A DNA stretch of 13,304 nucleotides, from NCBI GenBank assembly GCA_017411235.1, contig JAFPMR010000284.1, positions 1-13,304 of the forward strand. Direction: 5' to 3'. The stretch is from Bacilli bacterium (lineage in GTDB: Bacteria; Bacillota_I; Bacilli_A; RF39; UBA660). Position numbers and translations under genes: made by a program. This document shows positions 1 through 7,150 of the stretch, one piece after another; the stretch's first letter is position 1; each line of letters opens with the position of its first letter. Below the pieces are notes generated by a model, which saw only the letters and a program-made list of their open reading frames with translations, ran no database searches and was not told the DNA's origin.

Positions 1-504
1 ATGCATTGTTTTAGCAAATTCATTAAAGAAGATATTACTTTTTATATTATGACCATAGAAGTGACCAACTGTATAAGTGGTTCCATCTTCTTTTTGCTTT
101 TCTTCTTTGGTATAAGCAGATGGTTTTCCTAAGTCATGAAATAATGCTGCAATACGTAATGCTGCACTATCACAATTTGTATTATCTATAACATGCATTG
201 TATGTTCAAAGACATCATAGATATGCCATTTATTATTTTGATTAAAATTATATGTTCCTTTTAAACCAGGTATTAATTCAAAGAATACTTCTTTGAATTC
301 TCTAATGTATCTATCTGGATGTACTGTTGTCATGATTTTTTTGAATTCTTTGTAAGCATCTTCTGGTTTTATTTGTTTTAATAAATCAATATTATCTAGT
401 ATTAGTTGTTTTATATCTGGTTCTACTACTAGATCATTTACAGCATACGCTTGTATCGTTATTAATAACAATAAAGGATTTTCTTTAAGCAATGTTGCAT
501 TCAT
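1..504 (-). CDS. Stand-alone HD-domain protein, C-terminus beyond window edge
   Basis: The frame is open for 168 codons from ATG at 504 to the window edge, so the C-terminus is missing. TAGGTGG lies just upstream of the ATG, the same ribosome-binding core used elsewhere here. About residue 80 onward matches an HD metal-dependent phosphohydrolase fold: ELIPGLKGTYNF, then HIYDVFEHTMHV (first His), FHDLGKP (the HD pair) and VGHFYGH (further His ligands). The spacing and wording closely resemble the HD half of bacterial CCA-adding tRNA nucleotidyltransferases (known family knowledge). No nucleotidyltransferase head precedes it; residues 1-75 are helical and unlike that fold. It is therefore probably a stand-alone nucleotide or phosphate-ester hydrolase needing divalent metal; the substrate is unknown. 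It starts 29 bases after the coiled-coil gene with no terminator between, so both should be co-transcribed under the manganese riboswitch. Confidence 0.82.
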   Translation of the reverse strand, partial: MNATLLKENPLLLLITIQAYAVNDLVVEPDIKQLILDNIDLLKQIKPEDAYKEFKKIMTTVHPDRYIREFKEVFFELIPGLKGTYNFNQNNKWHIYDVFEHTMHVIDNTNCDSAALRIAALFHDLGKPSAYTKEEKQKEDGTTYTVGHFYGHNIKSNIFFNEFAKTMH

Positions 505-533
505 AAAACCACCTAGTTTTATTTTAGCACATT

Positions 534-1676
534 TTAAACTAATTTTAATGTTTTTGGTTCTTCTTTACTATATCCTTTTATTTGAGTAATTATTGATTCA
601 ATAAGAAATTTTCTTGAAATACTAATTGGGTATTCACCTTTTACTAATTCATGTGCTTCTTGCATTGTTGCTTCATCGTTAGAAGTTATTCTACTAATGT
701 AATCTTGAATTTGAGCAATTAGTTCACTGTATTCATTATTAGATAAAACTTCTTGAATACTTAATTCATATATTCTTTGATTATCTGCTACTCTTAAATA
801 TCTCTTTTCACCAAATAGATTTGATAATCTTCTACTAATTGATGATAGTTGTGATAGATGTTCGAAGTAAGATTTGATAGCTAGTAATTGTTCTTTTGTT
901 AGTGATTGGAAGCTTTCCATTTCTTTTTTTCTTAATTCACATTTTTCTTGTTTCTTTCCAATCATTACTGAATGTCCTTTTAATTCTTTATATCTATCTG
1001 TTTTAAGTAAGAATTTTAGATATTTTCCGAATTTTTCATATCTTCTCATTCTTTTATTAGTTTCAGCGAAGTCTCTTTCTACTTCTTCTGGTTCTAATTC
1101 TTCATATCTATCTTTATAATAACTTTCACTAGATAAAATATTAGAATTTAATTCAATTGGTTGACCATCTAATACTGTGAAAGTACTTCCTGCATATTCA
1201 GTAACTTGTTCAGGATTAACCATGTTTGTATTTAGAGGACTTAATCTAGATAATTGATATTGTTGTCCCTCTATTGTAATTCCCATTTCTTGTAATGCTT
1301 TTATATCACTATCTAAGTCTTCTCTTGCTCTTTCATATTCATAACCAACAGATATTATTCGACGATCAAAGTCATTCTCTTCTTCTTTGATTACTTTTGG
1401 TCTTGCTTCTTCTACTGCTTTAATAAAGTCTTGAACAGAAGGTTGTAAGGAAATAGCTTTTATACATCTGTCTCTTTGCCAACTTTCACCGTTATAAACA
1501 ACAGGTGAATTTTTACGATGTTCTTCCATCTTACGTTGTTCTTCTTTTTTTCTACGTTCCTCTTCTTCTCTTCTACGTCTTTCTTCTCTTCTTCGACGCT
1601 CATTTTCTTGCATCATATACATATTTCTTTGATGCTGTTGTTGTTGCATGAGTAATAAAATAGGTACTATACTCAT
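534..1676 (-). CDS. Uncharacterised coiled-coil protein downstream of a manganese riboswitch
   Basis: I do not recognise this 380-residue protein. It opens with a short hydrophobic stretch (MSIVPILLLM) and a Gln run. Residues about 22-58 are almost only Arg, Glu and Lys (RRRREERRRREEEERRKKEE), which should form a highly charged single helix or coiled coil. The rest (about 60-380) is hydrophilic and mostly helical, with no catalytic motif I can name and no clear membrane segment beyond the weak N-terminal stretch. The start is well supported: AGGAGG at 1685-1690 sits 8 bases before ATG. It is the first gene after the riboswitch and terminator at 1704-1814, and is followed after 29 bases by the HD-domain gene. 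The context suggests a role that is useful when manganese is high, perhaps structural or regulatory together with the HD enzyme. That is inference. Confidence 0.88.
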   Translation of the reverse strand: MSIVPILLLMQQQQHQRNMYMMQENERRRREERRRREEEERRKKEEQRKMEEHRKNSPVVYNGESWQRDRCIKAISLQPSVQDFIKAVEEARPKVIKEEENDFDRRIISVGYEYERAREDLDSDIKALQEMGITIEGQQYQLSRLSPLNTNMVNPEQVTEYAGSTFTVLDGQPIELNSNILSSESYYKDRYEELEPEEVERDFAETNKRMRRYEKFGKYLKFLLKTDRYKELKGHSVMIGKKQEKCELRKKEMESFQSLTKEQLLAIKSYFEHLSQLSSISRRLSNLFGEKRYLRVADNQRIYELSIQEVLSNNEYSELIAQIQDYISRITSNDEATMQEAHELVKGEYPISISRKFLIESIITQIKGYSKEEPKTLKLV

Positions 1677-1703
1677 ATATCATTCCTCCTTTTTTCATAA
1701 GAT

Positions 1704-1743
1704 ATAAAAAAGACCTTATGAAATATACTATCATAAAGGTCTT
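1704..1743 (-). terminator. Riboswitch expression-platform terminator
   Basis: Minus-strand hairpin AAGACCUUUAUGA (1743-1731) with UCAUAAGGUCUU (1721-1710), one bulged U, about 12 bp, followed by a U run. Its 5' arm contains the aptamer's P1 3' strand, so the two folds exclude each other. The next gene's ribosome-binding site lies just after it. Confidence 0.85.
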
Positions 1744-1814
1744 GCAAATCATAGATTTATATATTCCGGATTATTATCGGATTGACGAAATATATATTGA
1801 GCTACTCTCCTCTA
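1734..1814 (-). ncRNA. yybP-ykoY (manganese-sensing) riboswitch aptamer
   Basis: Recognised from conserved blocks and pairing in the minus-strand RNA. P1 is UAGAGG (1814-1809) with CCUUUA (1739-1734). The loop-1 signature AGAGUAGC (1808-1801) follows; the family consensus is GGGGAGUAGC. P3 is UAUAUAU (1796-1790) with AUAUAUA (1764-1758). The loop-3 signature CGUCAA is at 1787-1782, and P4 is UCCG (1781-1778) with CGGA (1768-1765). The 3' signature GCAAGACCUUU is at 1745-1735. In characterised members Mn2+ bridges the GAGUAG and CGUCA loops and stabilises P1. Here CCUUU of P1 is also part of the terminator stem at 1710-1743, so metal binding should prevent termination and switch expression on. 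The transcript starts about 3-5 bases before P1. Family members usually control manganese exporters, which are absent here. Confidence 0.82.
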
Positions 1815-1823
1815 AGTACTTTA

Positions 1824-1852
1824 ATTATACCATATTTTAGGCATTTTTTCAA
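1824..1852 (-). promoter_or_regulatory. Sigma-A promoter for the riboswitch operon
   Basis: TTGAAA (1852-1847), exactly 17 bases, then TATAAT (1829-1824). Transcription should begin near 1817-1818, immediately before riboswitch P1. It lies only about ten bases past the kinase terminator. Confidence 0.85.
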
Positions 1853-1862
1853 GTTTGCACAT

Positions 1863-1888
1863 AAAAAGAGATCCTTGGGATCTCTTTT
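1863..1888 (-). terminator. Terminator of the histidine kinase gene
   Basis: Hairpin with arms 1863-1874 and 1878-1888 (AAAGAGATCC / GGATCTCTTT), a 3-base loop and a T run. The kinase stop codon (1889-1887) overlaps the base of the 5' arm. Confidence 0.85.
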
Positions 1889-3782
1889 AATTGTTTATTT
1901 TTTCTAAGCCATCGCCAGCTATTACATAAGCTGGTACATCAGCAAATCTATCTACGTTTGGATCATAAACTGTATTATCTCTAAAGACATTATCTAGTTT
2001 TTCTTTTATTTGATCTTTAGTAAATGGTTTTGGTATGTAATCAACAAAGCCAGCGGATAAGTAATGTTCTTTAGCTCCTGATACAGCATCTGCTGTTAAA
2101 GCTATTGTTGGAACATTAAACTTTTTATCTTCTTTTAGTTTTTCTAAAGCTGTTTCTCCACTCATTTCTGGCATCATGATATCCATTAGAATTAAGTCAT
2201 AGTCTTTATTGTTAACTAGTTCTATGGCTTCCATACCATTGTAGCATTCATCTACTTCCATATTGAATGGATCTAGAGCTTTTCTTGCTACTTTTATATT
2301 TAGTTTATTGTCATCAACGATTAAGACTCTCTTGCCTTCATAGTTAATTGGTTGATCATTTGTTATTACTTTAGTTATGTATTCTTTAGGTGCTGACATT
2401 TTTGATATTCTTTGTGGTAGTTGAACTACAAAGATAGATCCTTTACCGAATTGTGATTGGACATTTATTTTGCCACCCATCATTTCGATTAGTTGTTTAG
2501 TTATTGCTAAACCTAAACCAGTACCTTCTGTGGTAGTGTTTTTTTCTACATCTAGTCTTTCAAATTTATTGAATAACTTAGTGATGTTTTCTGCTTTAAT
2601 ACCACGTCCAGTATCTTGAACTGTAATTATTAAATTACATATTTCATCTTTGTTAATACATTTAACTGCTAAGTTTATTTCTCCTTGGTTAGTAAATTTA
2701 ATAGCATTGGTTAATAAATTATTTATTATTTCTTTAACATGAACTTTATCACCGATTAGTTCATATGGAATGTCTTGTGCTATATCTACTTTGAAATTAA
2801 CTTGTTTTTCACCTAAACGTGTTTTATTAATTTTACATAAGTTTTCTAATTCTTCTCTAAAGTTATATGGCTTGTCTACTAATTCCATTTTGTTAGATTC
2901 TATCTTGTTGATATCTAAGATGTTTCCAACTATTTCTAGTAAAGTTTCAGAGGCATTACGAATATCTTTGGAATCTTCTACTACTTCTTTTGGAACTTGG
3001 TCTTTGTAACCTTCGATATCTTCTGATAAACCAACAATAGCATTTAGAGGTGTTCTTATTTCATGAGACATACTAGATAAGAAATCTGATTTAGCATTAT
3101 TAGCTTTTTCTGCTTGTTCTTTAGCTATCTCTAATCTTTCTATCATTTTGATATCTGGATTTTCTAGAGTAAAATACATTGTTAATGTTACAACAGATGC
3201 TAGGAACTCTAAACAGATAAATTCTGGTACTACTGCTCTTATTATTAAGTCAATTACAATGAAGACTAGTAATAAGAAAACTGGTACTATTTTATCTTTA
3301 ATTTTTTTACGATGTTTGATTGACAGAAGGAATGCCATGACAACAGTAAAACCACAAACAATTGAAGTGAATGTTACAGATGCTCCTCTAGTTACCATGT
3401 AGTTTAAGTCATTAGTTACTTCCAAGGTTACTGGTAGCAATAAGACTGTACATAAAGCCACAGTATTAACAAAAGTATAGTTAACTAAGAAATTCTTTGG
3501 TTTCATTTCACATAAATAACAGACATAATAAAGTATATTAATAAAGTAATTTACTATCGCACAACATTCTATCTTGTTGGCAAACATTATGATTCCTTCG
3601 TTTTCGTGTTTATATATTAAATAAATTGCAATCATGCAAAAAATGGTCATTACAAGGTTATCGATGACCATGATAAAGTAAAGTTTGTTGTCTGATCTAA
3701 CATTGTTAACTTTAAATAGGTATAAGATTAACAATATTACACCAAGTACTAGTGAACACAATGGTATATATAAATTGTACAC
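1887..3782 (-). CDS. 7TM hybrid sensor histidine kinase with C-terminal receiver domain
   Basis: A membrane sensor kinase that autophosphorylates on His and relays to its own receiver Asp. Residues 1-210 hold about seven hydrophobic helices (7TM-type sensor). A short linker leads to the HisKA H-box [12 protein letters not shown], with phospho-acceptor His240. The HATPase domain shows the N-box [11 protein letters not shown]1 DTGRGI, F-box KLFNKFER and G2 GTGLGL. The receiver domain shows the acidic pair LIVDDN, acceptor Asp534 in LILMDIMMP, Thr/Ala in IALTADA and Lys in YIPKPF. A tail of about 30 residues follows. There is no DNA-binding output, HPt domain or partner response regulator in the window. 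I prefer GTG at 3782 (631 aa) over GTG at 3791 because the AGGTGG site (3788-3793) overlaps the latter and sits at normal distance from the former. The ligand is unknown. Confidence 0.93.
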   Translation of the reverse strand: MYNLYIPLCSLVLGVILLILYLFKVNNVRSDNKLYFIMVIDNLVMTIFCMIAIYLIYKHENEGIIMFANKIECCAIVNYFINILYYVCYLCEMKPKNFLVNYTFVNTVALCTVLLLPVTLEVTNDLNYMVTRGASVTFTSIVCGFTVVMAFLLSIKHRKKIKDKIVPVFLLLVFIVIDLIIRAVVPEFICLEFLASVVTLTMYFTLENPDIKMIERLEIAKEQAEKANNAKSDFLSSMSHEIRTPLNAIVGLSEDIEGYKDQVPKEVVEDSKDIRNASETLLEIVGNILDINKIESNKMELVDKPYNFREELENLCKINKTRLGEKQVNFKVDIAQDIPYELIGDKVHVKEIINNLLTNAIKFTNQGEINLAVKCINKDEICNLIITVQDTGRGIKAENITKLFNKFERLDVEKNTTTEGTGLGLAITKQLIEMMGGKINVQSQFGKGSIFVVQLPQRISKMSAPKEYITKVITNDQPINYEGKRVLIVDDNKLNIKVARKALDPFNMEVDECYNGMEAIELVNNKDYDLILMDIMMPEMSGETALEKLKEDKKFNVPTIALTADAVSGAKEHYLSAGFVDYIPKPFTKDQIKEKLDNVFRDNTVYDPNVDRFADVPAYVIAGDGLEKINN

Positions 3783-3805
3783 AACAACCACCTACTCTAT
3801 ATATA

Positions 3806-3814
3806 ATTATAGCA
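3806..3814 (-). promoter_or_regulatory. Extended -10 promoter of the histidine kinase gene
   Basis: TGCTATAAT (3814-3806) is an extended -10 element without a good -35 at 17 bases. It predicts a start near 3799 and a leader of only about 17 bases carrying AGGTGG. It directly follows the acyltransferase terminator. Confidence 0.6.
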
Positions 3815-3824
3815 TAGATGCAAT

Positions 3825-3858
3825 AAAAAAAGATTATTTTCTTCCAGATAATCTTTTT
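3825..3858 (-). terminator. Terminator overlapping the end of the acyltransferase gene
   Basis: Minus-strand hairpin AAAAAGATTAT (3858-3848) with ATAATCTTTTTTT (3837-3825) and a 10-base loop. The last codons and the TAA stop (3836-3834) lie inside the hairpin. Confidence 0.8.
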
Positions 3859-4862
3859 CTTAATAAGAAGGCATTTTCTTTACTTGGAATCAAGTGATCT
3901 AAGTGTTCAAATGCTTCTTCGTTTGTAACAACTGGATGAGCTACTTTAGCTTTTCCAATTAGTTTTTCATTTTCTAAATCTAATTTGTAATTCACTCTAG
4001 GTATATCACAATCAGCAATTAATTCTTTCTTTAATGTTTCCCATTTTTCTCTTAGAGGAATACCATCAGCTTCTAGTTCTTTTCTACTATATCTTGAATA
4101 TTTTTCCATTAACATCCAATACATTGTAGTCATTCTTTGGACTAGTTCATCTTTTTTAGCAAAGACGTCTTCATCTTTACCAACATAGAATGGTTCTCCT
4201 TTTTCTGAATAACATTTTTTACCTTTTGTTTCATCATAATGTAAGATAGTAGGAATAATTGGACATCCTAATTCTTGAGCTAATCTTACAGCACCAATGT
4301 TGATATCTTGGATTAACCAGTTTTCTGAGTTATGTCCATCACTTGCATGTCTTTCGTCAGCAAGACCGTTATCTGCTAGGTTCCAATATCCTTCTGGATA
4401 GATAATTACGTTACCACCATGTTCTAGAACATATTTCATTTTTTCATAAGTAGAATGTCTATTATCTTTATTATCTCTATTTAAAAGAATCATTCCATAA
4501 GCCCAAAGACCTAAACCATTAGTTGTTTCTAATACTAAGTCTTTGTTACCAAAGACGATGTAACCATCTTCGCCTATAGCATTAACTCCTAATACGATAT
4601 CATCTGCTTGACGATGGTTAACTACAAATATTTTACCTGTAGAAGTTTTAATCTTCTTTGGTGAATTATCTTTTACTAATTTGTATTTACTTTGTGATAA
4701 ATAAACAGCTCTAAGTAATGGAGCGAAGACTTTTCTTACTTTGATTCCTTTATCAGAAATTGTTTCTTCAACAGTTTCTTTAAGTAAGAAATCTACACTA
4801 TAACTAGTACCATCTTTAAGATCTTGTTTTAATTGTTTTAAAATCTCTTTTTTTGTAGCCAT
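3834..4862 (-). CDS. PlsC-like glycerophospholipid acyltransferase (LPLAT superfamily)
   Basis: Likely transfers an acyl chain to a lysophospholipid such as 1-acylglycerol-3-phosphate, the step to phosphatidic acid. The LPLAT motifs are present in order: NHRQADD with His83 and Asp88 (the HX4D catalytic pair), IIYPEGYWN with Glu157 (the P-E-G substrate-phosphate motif), and GCPIIPTIL (motif IV). The protein is 342 aa with no clear transmembrane helix, so it is probably peripheral on the inner membrane face. It carries about 130 residues after motif IV, longer than typical PlsC, and the NHRQADD and EGYWN forms deviate from the common NHxSxxD and EGTRS, so the acyl acceptor may differ. The start at 4862 follows AAAGGTGATAGT; the 21-codon upstream extension would begin within the promoter. 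It has its own promoter and terminator. Confidence 0.87.
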   Translation of the reverse strand: MATKKEILKQLKQDLKDGTSYSVDFLLKETVEETISDKGIKVRKVFAPLLRAVYLSQSKYKLVKDNSPKKIKTSTGKIFVVNHRQADDIVLGVNAIGEDGYIVFGNKDLVLETTNGLGLWAYGMILLNRDNKDNRHSTYEKMKYVLEHGGNVIIYPEGYWNLADNGLADERHASDGHNSENWLIQDINIGAVRLAQELGCPIIPTILHYDETKGKKCYSEKGEPFYVGKDEDVFAKKDELVQRMTTMYWMLMEKYSRYSRKELEADGIPLREKWETLKKELIADCDIPRVNYKLDLENEKLIGKAKVAHPVVTNEEAFEHLDHLIPSKENAFLLRKRLSGRK

Positions 4863-4887
4863 ACTATCACCTTTTCTAATGGTTATT

Positions 4888-4916
4888 ATTATATATTTTT
4901 TTCTTGTTTTATGCAA
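4888..4916 (-). promoter_or_regulatory. Sigma-A promoter of the acyltransferase gene
   Basis: TTGCAT (4916-4911), 17 bases, TATAAT (4893-4888). The spacer is very A-rich. Transcription should start near 4881, giving a leader of about 20 bases with the AGGTG site. Confidence 0.8.
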
Positions 4917-4924
4917 TTTTTGCA

Positions 4925-4955
4925 TATAAAAAGTAGATATAAAATCTACTTTTCT
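4925..4955 (-). terminator. Terminator at the end of the S41 peptidase gene
   Basis: Minus-strand hairpin AAAAGTAGAT / ATCTACTTTT with a short TTTAT loop, then a T run. The TAG stop codon (4948-4946) is part of the 5' arm. Confidence 0.82.
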
Positions 4956-6604
4956 TGTATGTATTTTATTGCATAATCTAAGACGTAATCATCATTATTT
5001 ATTAGTTTTTCTATTGTATCTTCATTTATTTCTATCTTGATATCTAATTTAAGATTTTCTATTCTACTATCATCTGGGTCGATATAAATCTTATTATCTT
5101 CTGTTACGGAATTGAATCGAGGATAGAAAATATTTATTGAAGTATTAGTTAAATATATTTGGCCACCTACTTCTTGACTAGAGTTATTTGATGGCATTAA
5201 GCCGATTATAGTTACATTAGGATTTCTACTATAGATTTCTAGTAGTGTATCACCAGCACTTCCAGTATTAGCATTTGTTAAGACTACAATTGGTATATCT
5301 TTGAATTCTCCACTACCTTTTATTTTATATTCATCATAGCCAGTGATTCTTTTAGCTTTAGAATATGTAAATGATTCATCAGTAAATGGTTCTGTATAAG
5401 CACCAGAGATATGGAAGTAACCTCCCAGGTTTCCTCTTAAATCAATTATTAATTTTTTCATACCTTGTTCTTTTAATTTATTTAGATTATCGATTATTGG
5501 TTGTTTTGCATATGATGAATCTCCTGTTAAGTATGAAAATAGATTTTTTAATCGATTTGTATATTCCGTATTCAGATTTAAGTAACCTATATCATCTGTT
5601 AGCATTTCTGTATAGTAATGATCTACTCTTCGATATGATAATAATGTATGGTAGAAACAATCACTACCTTTATCCATATTTTCTACTTCAATTGTTTTTT
5701 GATTATTCTTTTTGTCTAGGTATGTAATACTTGTTTTATCTTCGCCACGATAGAAAATCTTTGTTGAATTAATTAATCTTTGATTATATTCTACTGGTTC
5801 TCCATTGGTATGGTAGAAATAATCATCTAAGTATTTTAAGATATCAATATTATCTCTAGCGATAATAGTGTAATAATCTCTTAAACCTTTTTGATAAGCG
5901 TCACTTTCTGGATCTACTTTGATAGCTATTATTCTTCCATCATCTAGTAGAACTGTATCAAAACCATAATAGTTATTGATATCATATTTACTCATCGTTT
6001 CAAGACACGCTCTATTTAAGCAATGGGCACCAAAATGACCATCTTGGATTTCGTTTACAAATTTAAAGACTGTTTCATAGAAAAGACTTTCATCTTTATT
6101 TTTTTCTGCTTCTTCTATTAATGGTAGATATTCTTTTTCTAATTGATCATAATCTATTTTTTTCCAGTCATTTAATACATATTCTTTTTTTAATGTATTC
6201 ATCATCTTTTTAAAACTATTGGTATAACTATAGTAACTAAAATTATGAATAGAATAATATCTTGTCATATTGACTCCTGTTAAAAGGAAGTCCATTAGAC
6301 ATATTGGTAGAAACAAGATTATTAATAAGTTATATACTTTTTTCTGTTTAATAAAGAAAAGAATTACTAAGAAACCTAATGAAGTCATATAGATGGTGTC
6401 AAAATAACTTAAGGTAAGATCTGGATTACCTTTAAAGTTAAAGAAGATGTAATGAATAATACCTAAAGCTATAGGAATTATGTTTAATATTTTTAATCCT
6501 TTATCTGATATTTTTTTATTAAATAAGAGAATAATATTTATTATGACAAATATTAAACATATTATTACATGTTTATTTATGAACATATCTAATAAGCCGT
6601 GCAT
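4946..6604 (-). CDS. Membrane-anchored S41-family peptidase
   Basis: A 552-aa protein with four predicted membrane helices in the first ~115 residues (about 12-29, 38-54, 67-86, 92-110). The positively charged loops between helices 1-2 and 3-4 place the C-terminal domain outside. A PDZ-like stretch follows (YYGFDTVLLDDGRIIAIKVDP onward). The S41 fold shows LIIDLRGNLGGYF and LTNANTGSAGD, with probable nucleophile Ser449. His190 lies in IQDGHFGAH, matching the DxH histidine of tricorn/IRBP-type members. The Lys of the CtpA Ser-Lys dyad is not seen after Ser449 (IIGLMPSNNSSQEVGG instead). It may therefore use a Ser/His/Glu tetrad, or be inactive. The start at 6604 follows GTAGGTGATTAT; the upstream in-frame Met lies before the promoter. 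The target is unknown. Confidence 0.85.
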   Translation of the reverse strand: MHGLLDMFINKHVIICLIFVIINIILLFNKKISDKGLKILNIIPIALGIIHYIFFNFKGNPDLTLSYFDTIYMTSLGFLVILFFIKQKKVYNLLIILFLPICLMDFLLTGVNMTRYYSIHNFSYYSYTNSFKKMMNTLKKEYVLNDWKKIDYDQLEKEYLPLIEEAEKNKDESLFYETVFKFVNEIQDGHFGAHCLNRACLETMSKYDINNYYGFDTVLLDDGRIIAIKVDPESDAYQKGLRDYYTIIARDNIDILKYLDDYFYHTNGEPVEYNQRLINSTKIFYRGEDKTSITYLDKKNNQKTIEVENMDKGSDCFYHTLLSYRRVDHYYTEMLTDDIGYLNLNTEYTNRLKNLFSYLTGDSSYAKQPIIDNLNKLKEQGMKKLIIDLRGNLGGYFHISGAYTEPFTDESFTYSKAKRITGYDEYKIKGSGEFKDIPIVVLTNANTGSAGDTLLEIYSRNPNVTIIGLMPSNNSSQEVGGQIYLTNTSINIFYPRFNSVTEDNKIYIDPDDSRIENLKLDIKIEINEDTIEKLINNDDYVLDYAIKYIQEK

Positions 6605-6625
6605 ATAATCACCTACTCTGATTAG

Positions 6626-6634
6626 ATTATAACA
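6626..6634 (-). promoter_or_regulatory. Extended -10 promoter of the S41 peptidase gene
   Basis: TGTTATAAT (6634-6626) is an extended -10; no good -35 is visible at 17 bases. It lies 6 bases from the divergent promoter's -35, so both cannot be occupied at once. Confidence 0.62.
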
Positions 6635-6639
6635 CATTA

Positions 6640-6668
6640 TTGACATCAAATATGGTTATAAATATAAT
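6640..6668 (+). promoter_or_regulatory. Consensus sigma-A promoter of the 147-aa protein gene
   Basis: TTGACA (6640-6645), 17 bases, TATAAT (6663-6668): a perfect match to consensus in both boxes and spacing. It predicts strong constitutive transcription from about 6675. It also rules out the longer reading frame that would start at TTG inside the -35. Confidence 0.88.
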
Positions 6669-6690
6669 AGGAAACCAAGAAGTGATGATT

Positions 6691-7134
6691 ATGGATTTAA
6701 CAAATGAATTTGGGCAAGTATTTAACGATTATGAGAATAGATTATTTGAAATTTTTAGAACTGTATTAGATACTGCTATTAATTATACTATTGAAAATAA
6801 TATGAATCCTGTAGATAGATATGCTTATGTTAATAATGCTTTAGAAAATGCATATAAACATCTAGCATATGTACAAGGATGTGGAGCATCACCTGATCTT
6901 CCTTATGAAGCTCATCCACAATTATCTGATGAATTAACAGAAAAAATATATGATTATATGGACCCAATTACTCAGGAAGCACAAAAAGAGTTACAAAAAG
7001 AAGTTGATGATATTATTGCTTCTTCTACTCTTGGTGAACTAATGGAAAAGTTAGATCAGTTTAGAGAAGGATTAAAAGAAAAAGGTATTGCTGATTATTT
7101 ATATGAAGATATAGAAATAAAAAAAAGAGTTTAA
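6691..7134 (+). CDS. Hypothetical acidic helical protein
   Basis: I do not recognise this 147-aa protein, the only plus-strand gene in the window. It is acidic and mostly helical, with no signal peptide, membrane segment or catalytic motif. The middle holds YVQGCGASPDLPYEAHPQLSDE, a Gly/Pro-rich loop between two helical halves. The second half looks like an amphipathic, possibly coiled-coil, region. The start MDLTNEFG at 6691 follows AGAAGTGATG, an imperfect ribosome-binding site; ATG at 6685 is a less likely alternative. A perfect consensus promoter precedes it, so it may be abundant. It ends in a terminator shared with the convergent AIM24 gene, its TAA forming the hairpin loop. Confidence 0.8.
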   Translation: MDLTNEFGQVFNDYENRLFEIFRTVLDTAINYTIENNMNPVDRYAYVNNALENAYKHLAYVQGCGASPDLPYEAHPQLSDELTEKIYDYMDPITQEAQKELQKEVDDIIASSTLGELMEKLDQFREGLKEKGIADYLYEDIEIKKRV

Positions 7135-7150
7135 GAACTCTTTTATTTTT
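7119..7150. terminator. Bidirectional terminator between convergent genes
   Basis: Hairpin AAAAGAGTT / AACTCTTTT with loop TAAG, flanked by an A run on one side and a T run on the other, so it can stop transcripts from both strands. The plus-strand TAA (7132-7134) is in the loop, and the AIM24 stop (7145-7143) is in the T-rich flank. Confidence 0.85.

Noticed and set aside
874..1119. Plus-strand frame of 81 codons
   Set aside because: Antisense shadow of the coiled-coil gene; Ser/Leu/Phe-rich translation typical of the reverse of AT-rich coding sequence.
1734..1814. T-box or tetrahydrofolate riboswitch
   Set aside because: GGAGAGUAG resembles the THF start, but the CGUCAA loop, GCAAGACCUUU block and P3/P4 pairing fit yybP-ykoY instead; no T-box GGUGG bulge is present.
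5386..5727. 113-codon plus-strand frame
   Set aside because: It lies antisense within the S41 peptidase gene, with hydrophobic low-complexity translation and no promoter or ribosome-binding site.
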